From Ilumatobacteraceae bacterium (GTDB taxonomy: Bacteria > Actinomycetota > Acidimicrobiia > Acidimicrobiales > Ilumatobacteraceae), in assembly GCA_021741795.1 (NCBI GenBank), contig JAIOXC010000082.1, positions 1 through 6,058 of the forward strand: 6,058 bases of DNA, given 5' to 3'. The translations under genes and the position numbers were made by a program. This document shows, piece after piece, positions 1 to 5,928 of the stretch. Numbering within the stretch: position 1 is the stretch's first letter; every line of letters starts with the position of its first letter. The notes under the pieces were generated by a model. That model ran no database searches and had not been told where the DNA came from. It was given only the letters and a program-made list of their open reading frames with translations.

Positions 1-1936
1 CGCGTGCTTGTGCCATGCGCGTGCGCGCAGTTGCCAAATCGGATTCTGCTCGACCAAGAGCTTCCTTGGCGCGCTCGGCACGACGATGCGCCTCTTCAAG
101 CGCCGACGCAGTGACATTGCTGGTGCCAACTCGCATACCAGAGGACGCAAATCGGTCACCGTCGCCGGTGATGACTACCGCTTCAGGATGCGCAAGCGCT
201 GCTTCCACCGCATCAGCCCACGACTGAACAAACACCACTCGCGACAACAACACATCGAGTAAGCGATTTACTTGCGTTTCGTGTGCACCCGCCTTGGCGC
301 GCACGTGTGAACGCAAGCTTGTGCCGTTATTGATCAACGGAGTGCTTGGCACTGTTGTAATGGCATTGAGTGCCAGTACCGCACCCATCGCACCGGTTTG
401 GCGCAACTCTTGCAGTGCGCGGCGTGCAGCGTCAACATTTTGCGCCACAACTGCTGACAGTGCGTCGCCGAGCGCAACCTGCACCGCAACACGGCGTTCG
501 GAATCGATGTCGATCATGCCACTCAATGCGCCGAGCGTTCCTTCTATATCTCGCAATGCTGCGGCACTTGTGCCGTTGGCATCCAGTGTGAGTTGCAAAG
601 ACTCTGCACGCGATGCCGAAGTCGATGCATCCGATTGCGCTGTCGAAAACAATGACATCGCACTATCACTTGCAGACTCGGCAGCAACACGCGCGGCATC
701 TGCATCTACGAGACGCTGAGCCAGTTCGGTTTCATTGCGCGCATCGGTAGCAACGATGTTGCGCAGTCGATCAATATCTTCATTGAGTCCGCGCACGCGC
801 GCTGACAACTCGGCAACTTTTTGCGAAGCAACTTGTGCTTCTTCAAGTGTGCTGCCTTGATCTGTGGCACCAGTTGCACTGACTGCTTCAACTGCCGCAA
901 TTTGCTCTGCCACCTTGGCCAAGTCGCTGCGCAGGTTTGCTGCATCGGCCTCGAGCGTTGCAATAACACCAGAGTCCATCAACTGGCCTCGGTCGCGCTC
1001 GACCGAACGACGTCGCTCGGCCAATACTGCAAGTAGTCCACGAGCACGACCGCGCAATTGCTCGATGCGCACGAGTTCGTCGTTGACCCCAGAGTCTCCG
1101 CGAGCAGACAACTGTGCTTCCGCAGCCATGACCGCGGTGTCTAATGACGATAATTTTGCGCGCAATCCGCGCTCGGCTTCCTCGCCGGCCAACTTGTCAT
1201 TGGCCAGATTGGTTAACCGTGCTTGGAAACTTTGCAACTCACGACCAGCAAGAAACATTTGCAGAGAACGCATCTCGCCAATGAGCGCGCCGTGTCTGCG
1301 AGCCGACTCTGCTTGGCGCTCAAGTGGACGCAAGTTGCGACGTACTTCGCGCAACAAGTCTTGGGCTCGCATCAGGTTCGCTTCGGTGCCTTCAAGTCGG
1401 CGTTCTGCTTTTTCTTTGCGCTTGCGGTGTTTGAGCACGCCAGCTGCTTCTTCAATAATTCCACGTCGATCTTCAGGACGCGCATTGAGCACCGCATCGA
1501 TTTGTCCTTGGCTGACGATCACGTGCTGTTGACGACCAACGCCGGCGTCGGAAAGTAGTTCTTGTACGTCGAGCAAACGACACTCGACACCATTGATCGC
1601 GTATTCGCTTTCGCCGCTGCGAAAGAGCACACGACTGACGGTCACTTCGGTGAACTCAATTGGCAACAAACCGGCCGAGTTGTCGATGGTCAGCATGACC
1701 TCGGCCCGACCGAGCGCTGGACGCTTGGACGTACCCGCAAAAATGACATCGTCCATCTTCTGGCTGCGCACCGACGACGGTGCCTGGGCGCCGAGCACCC
1801 ACGCAATGGCATCAACCACGTTGGACTTGCCCGAACCGTTTGGCCCCACCACTACGGTGACACCCGGTTCGAGCTCCATCACGGTGGTATCAGCAAAAGA
1901 CTTGAAGCCTTTGAGAGTCAGCGATTTAAGAAACAC
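1..1936 (-). CDS. smc: Chromosome segregation/condensation ATPase Smc, N-terminal 645 residues (3' end beyond window)
   Basis: SMC is the ATPase of the bacterial condensin complex (with ScpA and ScpB). It extrudes DNA loops and helps separate sister chromosomes. Seen here: an N-terminal head half starting VFLKSLTLKGFKSFAD, Walker A GPNGSGKS at residues 31-38, the arginine-finger region SSVRSQ with R57, and a Q-loop SQGQID at 142-147 followed by RPEDRRGIIEEAAG. A coiled-coil arm runs from about 170 to 455, with Gly-containing breaks near 279-286 and 353-362. The hinge spans roughly 462-610 (EGTLGALSGMIDID, then VITGDGDRF at 588-596), and the returning arm begins with ALEEAHRRAERAKEAL. The C-terminal head (signature motif, Walker B) is outside the window. 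The start is GTG at 1936-1934: it gives the family-typical N-terminus, and no ATG, GTG or TTG lies between it and the in-frame TGA upstream. No Shine-Dalgarno is visible. The gene follows mutM after 54 nt. The hinge-proximal arm is unusually rich in Ser and Ala. Confidence 0.97.
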   Translation of the reverse strand, partial: MFLKSLTLKGFKSFADTTVMELEPGVTVVVGPNGSGKSNVVDAIAWVLGAQAPSSVRSQKMDDVIFAGTSKRPALGRAEVMLTIDNSAGLLPIEFTEVTVSRVLFRSGESEYAINGVECRLLDVQELLSDAGVGRQQHVIVSQGQIDAVLNARPEDRRGIIEEAAGVLKHRKRKEKAERRLEGTEANLMRAQDLLREVRRNLRPLERQAESARRHGALIGEMRSLQMFLAGRELQSFQARLTNLANDKLAGEEAERGLRAKLSSLDTAVMAAEAQLSARGDSGVNDELVRIEQLRGRARGLLAVLAERRRSVERDRGQLMDSGVIATLEADAANLRSDLAKVAEQIAAVEAVSATGATDQGSTLEEAQVASQKVAELSARVRGLNEDIDRLRNIVATDARNETELAQRLVDADAARVAAESASDSAMSLFSTAQSDASTSASRAESLQLTLDANGTSAAALRDIEGTLGALSGMIDIDSERRVAVQVALGDALSAVVAQNVDAARRALQELRQTGAMGAVLALNAITTVPSTPLINNGTSLRSHVRAKAGAHETQVNRLLDVLLSRVVFVQSWADAVEAALAHPEAVVITGDGDRFASSGMRVGTSNVTASALEEAHRRAERAKEALGRAESDLATARTRMAQAR

Positions 1937-1990
1937 GTCAATCGGCGAGAATAGTGGAAAAATCGGCTTTCAGTAGCATTTTCAGCATTT
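1937..1990 (-). other. 54-nt mutM-smc spacer with tandem 9-nt repeat and tiny ORF
   Basis: On the minus strand the spacer begins with two near-identical 9-nt units, AAATGCTGA and AAATGCTAC. It has no Shine-Dalgarno-like purine run near the smc GTG. A 16-codon ORF (ATG at 1988-1986, stop TGA at 1940-1938) encodes MLKMLLKADFSTILAD and ends one base before smc. A TATTCT hexamer lies about 11 nt upstream of the GTG and could be a -10 element for a nearly leaderless smc transcript, but no good -35 pairs with it. There is no hairpin plus U-run here, so mutM and smc are probably co-transcribed. Confidence 0.4.
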
Positions 1991-2842
1991 TTAGCGCTGA
2001 CAGACCGCGCAGTAACAGGTAGTGCGCCCCGCGACCGTGGTGCGCGAGATTCGGGCCTTGTTGCATGTCAAACACATCTCGCCCGCTCGCCCATACACAC
2101 GATGCTCGTTCTGATAGCTACCGGTGTCTCCCATCACGTCCACGTACTGCGTATCGTCCAAGGTGCTGCCTCCCGAGGCCACTGCATCACCCAAAATCTG
2201 CACAATTGCCTTGTGTAATCGCTCAATTGTTGGCATCGATAACCGCCCCGGCACCCTGCTCCAGCGCAACCCAGCACGATGCATGATCTCGTCGGCATAA
2301 ATATTTCCGATGCCAGCAATCACGCTCTGATTGAGCAAAGTGCCTTTGAGATTGCCACGCCTTCCAATAAATCGATGGCGCAAAATCTCGGGCGTGAACT
2401 CATCGACGAGCGGGTCGACTCCGAGCCGAATCAATTCGGGCATCTGTTCGGATAAACGGTCCGGATCAAAGACAACGACTTCGCCAAACGTACGTGGATC
2501 AACAAACCACAATTCGCAAGGTGGTTGAGCCCCGAGCTTTTCAAGATGCAACACCACATGAGTGTGTGGCAATCGCTGTGCACCAGATTCCGCAATCAAT
2601 ACCCTGCCACTCATGCGCAAGTGAATCATCAACTGTTCACCAGAGTCGAGTGAGCACAACAAATATTTTCCGCGTCGCCCCGCACGAGTAATCGTTGTAC
2701 CCGAGAGTCCATCGATCAATGCTTCACGACTCGTGCGCCTGACGGTTCGTTCGCGTCCAACTTCTACTCGCGCAATGCGTCGGCCCACTGCCATGCGCTC
2801 TATTCCGCGCCGAACTGTTTCGACCTCGGGCAACTCGGGCAT
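1991..2842 (-). CDS. mutM: Formamidopyrimidine-DNA glycosylase (MutM/Fpg)
   Basis: This bifunctional base-excision repair enzyme removes 8-oxoguanine and formamidopyrimidines and cleaves the DNA backbone by beta,delta-elimination. The 283-residue product is close to the usual family length. The diagnostic N-terminus MPELPEVET supplies the catalytic Pro2 (after Met removal) and Glu3/Glu6. Lys59 in GRRGKY matches the beta-hairpin lysine. Met77 (LRMSGR), Arg117 and Phe119 (DPRTFG) match the residues that fill the space left by the flipped base. Asn180 in GIGNIYADE belongs to the helix-two-turn-helix DNA-binding region. The C-terminal zinc finger uses Cys257, Cys260, Cys278 and Cys281, with Arg273 in the AGR turn. 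Cysteine spacing is C-X2-C-X17-C-X2-C, one residue longer than I recall for the family, with an extra Cys276. The ATG start is fixed by the essential MPELPE sequence. It begins 9 nt after rnc; only a T-tract precedes it, with no Shine-Dalgarno. Confidence 0.98.
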   Translation of the reverse strand: MPELPEVETVRRGIERMAVGRRIARVEVGRERTVRRTSREALIDGLSGTTITRAGRRGKYLLCSLDSGEQLMIHLRMSGRVLIAESGAQRLPHTHVVLHLEKLGAQPPCELWFVDPRTFGEVVVFDPDRLSEQMPELIRLGVDPLVDEFTPEILRHRFIGRRGNLKGTLLNQSVIAGIGNIYADEIMHRAGLRWSRVPGRLSMPTIERLHKAIVQILGDAVASGGSTLDDTQYVDVMGDTGSYQNEHRVYGRAGEMCLTCNKARISRTTVAGRTTCYCAVCQR

Positions 2843-2851
2843 TGCAAAAAA

Positions 2852-3550
2852 CTAGTTAACTGCGTGTTCGCGATGCAGCGTGTCGCAGGCAATCTCGGCA
2901 GCCAGTTGCTCGGCAACTTTCTTCGAACGCCCCTCGCCACTGCCCATCTCACGCTCACCCACATACACGGTTGCAAAGAAAATCTTTTCGTGGTCCGGAC
3001 CTTCGTCGGTGACGCGATAGTGAACGTGCTCGTCCAGCAAACGTGAAGCCAGTTCTTGCAGACGAGTTTTGGCGTCGAGTCTGTCGAGACCACCCATGGC
3101 GTTGTCGATTGCACGAGACATCAATTGCGTTACGACACGGTGCGTCACCACCGCACCCGCGTCTACATAGACAGCACCGATCACAGCTTCGAGTGCGTCT
3201 GACAAAATCGAAGTTTTTTCGCGGCCACCAGCAGCATCTTCACCTTTGCCGAGCAACAAGTGATCACCCAAATTGAGATCAGTCGCAATTGCACCAAGGG
3301 CGTTTGCATTGACAACGCTCTTACGCAAGTCGGTGAGTTTGCCTTCTTGAAATTCGGAATGGCGTTGGTACACAATGTCGGCAACAACCCAACCGAGCAC
3401 GGCGTCGCCCAAAAACTCGAGGCGCTCGTTGGACTCGTACCCATCGTTTTCAGATGTCCACGAACGATGTCGCATTGCGGTTGCAAGCAATGTTTCATCG
3501 GCAAAGCGATGCCCAATTCGCTCGGCCAATGACTCGAGCAAGTTACTCAT
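2852..3550 (-). CDS. rnc: Ribonuclease III
   Basis: RNase III is a Mg-dependent endonuclease that cuts double-stranded RNA. It separates 16S and 23S precursors from the primary rRNA transcript and matures or degrades structured RNAs. The 232-residue product has the normal two-domain layout. The catalytic domain (about 1-150) carries the signature NERLEFLGDAVL at 41-52 with acidic residues E42, E45 and D49, then E69 (in FQEGKL), and D118 and E121 in SDALEAVIGAVYVD. The double-stranded RNA-binding domain runs from about 159 to 228 (KTRLQELASR through GRSKKVAEQLAAEIA). I chose the ATG at 3550 rather than an in-frame ATG at 3667: the latter would put 117 nt of overlap with plsX and add an N-terminal stretch unlike RNase III. 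The chosen start overlaps the plsX stop as ATGA, typical of translational coupling. GAGG lies 13 nt upstream, too far to be a good ribosome site. Confidence 0.97.
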   Translation of the reverse strand: MSNLLESLAERIGHRFADETLLATAMRHRSWTSENDGYESNERLEFLGDAVLGWVVADIVYQRHSEFQEGKLTDLRKSVVNANALGAIATDLNLGDHLLLGKGEDAAGGREKTSILSDALEAVIGAVYVDAGAVVTHRVVTQLMSRAIDNAMGGLDRLDAKTRLQELASRLLDEHVHYRVTDEGPDHEKIFFATVYVGEREMGSGEGRSKKVAEQLAAEIACDTLHREHAVN

Positions 3551-4521
3551 TTTGGTTGTAATGCCTCTGCGATGAGTCCGACCATGTTGCTCTCCACCAT
3601 CTCTTGGGCCACCTTGATGCCGTTGAGCATGGCGCGTGCGCTCGATGAGCCATGCGAGATAATGCACACGCCGTCTACACCTAACAAGATTGCGCCACCT
3701 GTCGAATCTGGATCAAAAATTGAATACACATCGAGCAGTGCTGGCATGATCGCATCAGCGTGTTCTTTGTATTGTGGCGCACCAATGGCACCAAAGAGCG
3801 CTTTGACAATTGAGCGCATTGCGCCTTCCAGGGTCTTCAATGCAACGTTGCCAGTAAATCCATCGGTAACCACCACATCTACCGCGTCAGTGGTGATATC
3901 GCGGCCCTCTACGTTGCCGATGAAGTTGATCTCGCTACATTCACTCAACAGCACAAAAGCTTCTTTGCGCAGCGTATCGCCCTTGCCCGGCTCTTCGCCA
4001 ATGGAGAGCAGACCAACGCGTGGCTTGTCGATACCAAATCGCACTCGCGAATAGACCGAACCCATGATTGCAAATTGCGTCAACCATTCGGCTTCCACTT
4101 CTGCGTTTGCGCCGGCATCCAACAACACGGTGTGCGTGCTGCCCGGAACAGGAATAGGTGTGGCAATTGCAGGACGCTTGACGCCCTTGATGCGCCCCAT
4201 GCGCAAGAGAGCCGAAGCCATCGTTGCACCTGTGTTGCCGGCAGAAATCATCGCGCTTGCTTTTCCGTCGCGCACCAACTCGGCAGACTGCACAAGTGTT
4301 GAATCTTTTTTGGTACGCACTGAAGACGCTGGGTCTTCGTGCATGTCAATGAACTCGGTGGCAACATGCAACGGCAAATCGCCAATATCAAAACGAGTAC
4401 CGAGATCGGCAGGGCCAACTAAGAGAACTGGAATGCCAAGAGCAGCAGCCTGCTTTGCTCCATCAAGAATTTCGGCGGGTGCTTTGTCGCCACCCAGCGC
4501 ATCAACCGCAACGGGCAGCAT
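3547..4521 (-). CDS. plsX: Phosphate acyltransferase PlsX
   Basis: PlsX is a peripheral membrane enzyme that converts acyl-ACP and phosphate to acyl-phosphate, the acyl donor used by PlsY to start phospholipid synthesis. The 324-residue length is normal. Visible family blocks, in order: VAVDALGGDKAP at 4-15; ASSVRTKKDSTL at 65-76; the glycine-rich SAGNTGA at 93-99; RPAIATPIP; LDAGANAE at 134-141; VGLLSIGEEPGKG at 169-181; NFIGNVEGRDI at 199-209; and VTDGFTGNVALKTLEG at 218-233. The C-terminus has STGGAILLGVDGVCIISHGSS. No signal peptide or transmembrane helix is apparent, as expected. The ATG begins 18 nt after rpmF; only a short GGG-containing patch could serve as Shine-Dalgarno. The stop overlaps the rnc start by 4 nt. 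The yceD-rpmF-plsX order is also known from Escherichia coli. Unlike the Bacillus plsX-fabD-fabG-acpP-rnc-smc cluster, no fab or acpP gene lies between plsX and rnc. Confidence 0.97.
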   Translation of the reverse strand: MLPVAVDALGGDKAPAEILDGAKQAAALGIPVLLVGPADLGTRFDIGDLPLHVATEFIDMHEDPASSVRTKKDSTLVQSAELVRDGKASAMISAGNTGATMASALLRMGRIKGVKRPAIATPIPVPGSTHTVLLDAGANAEVEAEWLTQFAIMGSVYSRVRFGIDKPRVGLLSIGEEPGKGDTLRKEAFVLLSECSEINFIGNVEGRDITTDAVDVVVTDGFTGNVALKTLEGAMRSIVKALFGAIGAPQYKEHADAIMPALLDVYSIFDPDSTGGAILLGVDGVCIISHGSSSARAMLNGIKVAQEMVESNMVGLIAEALQPK

Positions 4522-4539
4522 AAATTTGCCCGCTATAAA

Positions 4540-4719
4540 TTAAGCGACGTCGACGGCGATGCGACCCTTGTACCAACCACAGTTACCGCACACGGTGTGT
4601 GGCAACTTTGAAGTTGAACAACGTGGGCACACGCTGCGCGATGGTGCACCAAGCTTCCAGGCGCCTGCCATGTGGCTGTGGCCCTTCATTTTGGATTTCT
4701 TTTTCTTTGGAACTGGCAT
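4540..4719 (-). CDS. rpmF: 50S ribosomal protein L32, zinc-binding (C+) form
   Basis: This is the large-subunit protein bL32, 59 residues. The N-terminus MPVPKKKKSKMKGHSH is the family's basic tail that threads into rRNA. It is followed by the zinc ribbon with Cys31, Cys34, Cys44 and Cys47 (CPRC...CGNC), then the characteristic WYKGR and a short C-terminal strand (IAVDVA). All four cysteines are present, so this is the zinc-dependent form and not the cysteine-free paralogue some bacteria make under zinc limitation. The ATG at 4719-4717 is the only in-frame ATG/GTG/TTG start after an upstream TAA eight codons earlier. Its Shine-Dalgarno is poor (GAG 8 nt upstream). It follows yceD after 66 nt and precedes plsX by 18 nt. 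Confidence 0.97.
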   Translation of the reverse strand: MPVPKKKKSKMKGHSHMAGAWKLGAPSRSVCPRCSTSKLPHTVCGNCGWYKGRIAVDVA

Positions 4720-4785
4720 CGCGTGCTCGGCTTTCGGTTACTGGACTGGCTTACTGAACGGTGTCTTAGGTTATCGGGTCAAGAC

Positions 4786-5295
4786 CTAGTTCAGTTCTTC
4801 GCGCAATTGGTCCAAAATTGCCCACCGTTCGTCAAATCTCTGGGCCTGACAACCACACGGGGCACTCTGCAAATCGGCGCCGCATTGCGGGCAGAGGCCA
4901 GGGCAATCGGCCTTACATAATGGCGTATCTGGGATGCTCAGCAACACCATTTCACGAACCATCGGCTGCAAATCCAGACTCTCGCCCACGATCGGATATG
5001 CATCTGGATTGTCTGGCACCCGCTGATACATCTCGTCGATCGACGCAACATTGGCGAAGTCAATATCACGCAGGCATCTGCCACACAACAAGTGTGATTG
5101 ACCCGTCACCGTGCCATGCACAACGATGCCGCCATTGATGCTTTCGAGTTGCAGCGCGATCGCGATTTCGGTTGCATCGTCTAAACGTTTGTCGGCAAAA
5201 TCAAAAGTAGAAACCGGAATAGTGATCTCGATGTCCTTCAGCGTGCCCGCACGCCGCGTCATCTCGATGATGTTGATCAGTAGCGGTGATGCCAC
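4786..5295 (-). CDS. yceD: DUF177 family protein (YceD), cysteine-rich
   Basis: DUF177/YceD proteins are nearly universal in bacteria and chloroplasts. They are linked to accumulation of 23S rRNA, consistent with the constant partnership with rpmF seen here; the molecular mechanism is not settled. The 169-residue product begins with the typical PLLINIIEMTRRAGTLK opening. It carries CGRC at 71-74 and the family's C-terminal block PLCKADCPGLCPQCGADL at 125-142, with Cys127, Cys131, Cys135 and Cys138, plus Cys147 and Cys149. The eight cysteines suggest one or two metal sites (inference); the two CxxC pairs (71/74 and 135/138) are the best candidate ligands. The start is GTG at 5295-5293. Two tandem in-frame TAG codons, the nearer ending 6 nt upstream, leave no other ATG/GTG/TTG choice upstream. 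No Shine-Dalgarno is visible, so initiation probably depends on coupling to the upstream gene, 9 nt away. Confidence 0.93.
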   Translation of the reverse strand: MASPLLINIIEMTRRAGTLKDIEITIPVSTFDFADKRLDDATEIAIALQLESINGGIVVHGTVTGQSHLLCGRCLRDIDFANVASIDEMYQRVPDNPDAYPIVGESLDLQPMVREMVLLSIPDTPLCKADCPGLCPQCGADLQSAPCGCQAQRFDERWAILDQLREELN

Positions 5296-5304
5296 GAATG
5301 ACTA

Positions 5305-5916
5305 CTAGTACTGGTCGTCGTCTTGATCAAAGAACGTTGGACCACTTGACGAAACGTCTTCGCTCACGACCCCACTGCGAGTTGGCTCGGGTGCCGCACC
5401 AACGATTGACAAACGCTCGCGACCTTGCGAAACAGTGCGTGTCAAACGATCGAGCAAAATCTCGAAACTGGCAAGACGACGGTCGAGAAAATCTTCTGTC
5501 TCGTTCTTGAGTCTGCGCGAGTCTGCATCTGCGGCCTCGAGCACTTGGCGTGCTCGTGTCTCGGCTGCTCGCACAACCTCTGTGCGCTGGACCATGCGCT
5601 CGGCCTGCACTCGTGCTGCTTCCACTATTTCGTCAGCTTCGCGCTGGGTTTTAGTCATGAAGTCCTGACGCTCTTTAAGCATCCAACGGGCCTGACGAAT
5701 TTCGTCTGGTAGGCACGCTTGCGCATCTTGTAACAACGCAACAACGTGATCGCGATCAATGCGTGGCGTGCTCGACAGGGGAACATTGGGTGCCGAGGCA
5801 ATCGTGTGAATGACTTCTTCGAGGATTGATTCGGTGTCGCCCAACTCAACTGGCACACTTGCGTCAATCTCGCCACTCAAATCTTCGTAACCATCGTTTC
5901 CATTGTTGCGATTCAT
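5305..5916 (-). CDS. sepIVA: SepIVA/DivIVA-like coiled-coil protein (often mislabelled ATP synthase subunit b-like)
   Basis: In mycobacteria the DivIVA-related protein SepIVA is encoded beside DUF177, rnc, mutM and smc, and acts at the division septum and in cell-wall assembly. This 203-residue protein occupies the same position. Residues 1-30 are acidic and look disordered. Residues 31-75 (ILEEVIHTIASAPNVPLS, then DRDHVVALLQDAQACLPDEI) match the SepIVA pattern of a short helix, a VPL-type loop and an LLxD helix ending in LPxE. A long coiled coil runs from about 76 to 170, rich in EA, RV and QAERM repeats. A low-complexity linker leads to the acidic/aromatic end FFDQDDDQY. No signal peptide or membrane helix is seen, which argues against a real ATP synthase b subunit. 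I chose the ATG at 5916, not the in-frame ATG at 5973: it has a good GAGGG site and avoids overlap with coaD. Function is inferred from family and position. Confidence 0.85.
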   Translation of the reverse strand: MNRNNGNDGYEDLSGEIDASVPVELGDTESILEEVIHTIASAPNVPLSSTPRIDRDHVVALLQDAQACLPDEIRQARWMLKERQDFMTKTQREADEIVEAARVQAERMVQRTEVVRAAETRARQVLEAADADSRRLKNETEDFLDRRLASFEILLDRLTRTVSQGRERLSIVGAAPEPTRSGVVSEDVSSSGPTFFDQDDDQY

Positions 5917-5923
5917 TATTTTG

Positions 5924-5928
5924 CCCTC
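5924..5928 (-). promoter_or_regulatory. Ribosome binding site of the sepIVA-like gene
   Basis: The minus strand reads GAGGG followed by a 7-nt spacer (CAAAATA) and the ATG at 5916-5914. It is the clearest Shine-Dalgarno in the window and overlaps the coaD stop codon, so termination of coaD could feed ribosomes to this start. It decides the start choice against the longer frame beginning at 5973. Confidence 0.7.

Noticed and set aside
294..719. 141-codon plus-strand open frame opposite smc
   Set aside because: Antisense shadow of the Smc hinge and arm; low-complexity Ser/Ala/Thr composition and no family resemblance.
864..1532. 222-codon plus-strand open frame opposite smc
   Set aside because: It lies wholly antisense to clear Smc head and arm sequence, is dominated by Ser, Arg and Ala as expected from the complement of a coding strand, and shows no recognisable domain.
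1982..2000. Possible terminator hairpin around the mutM stop (TCAGC...GCTGA)
   Set aside because: The stem is only 5 bp and no U-run follows on the minus strand, so it does not look like an intrinsic terminator.
2843..2862. T6 tract between rnc and mutM as a terminator
   Set aside because: The tract is real, but the sequence before it forms only a short palindrome (AACTAGTT) and no GC-rich stem.
3551..3667. Longer rnc start (ATG at 3667)
   Set aside because: It would overlap plsX by over 100 nt and add an N-terminus unlike RNase III; the ATG at 3550 forms a normal ATGA junction.
3572..4054. 160-codon plus-strand open frame opposite plsX (and a similar one at 4064-4543)
   Set aside because: Both mirror the conserved PlsX coding sequence; their residues follow from the complement of PlsX motifs rather than an independent protein.
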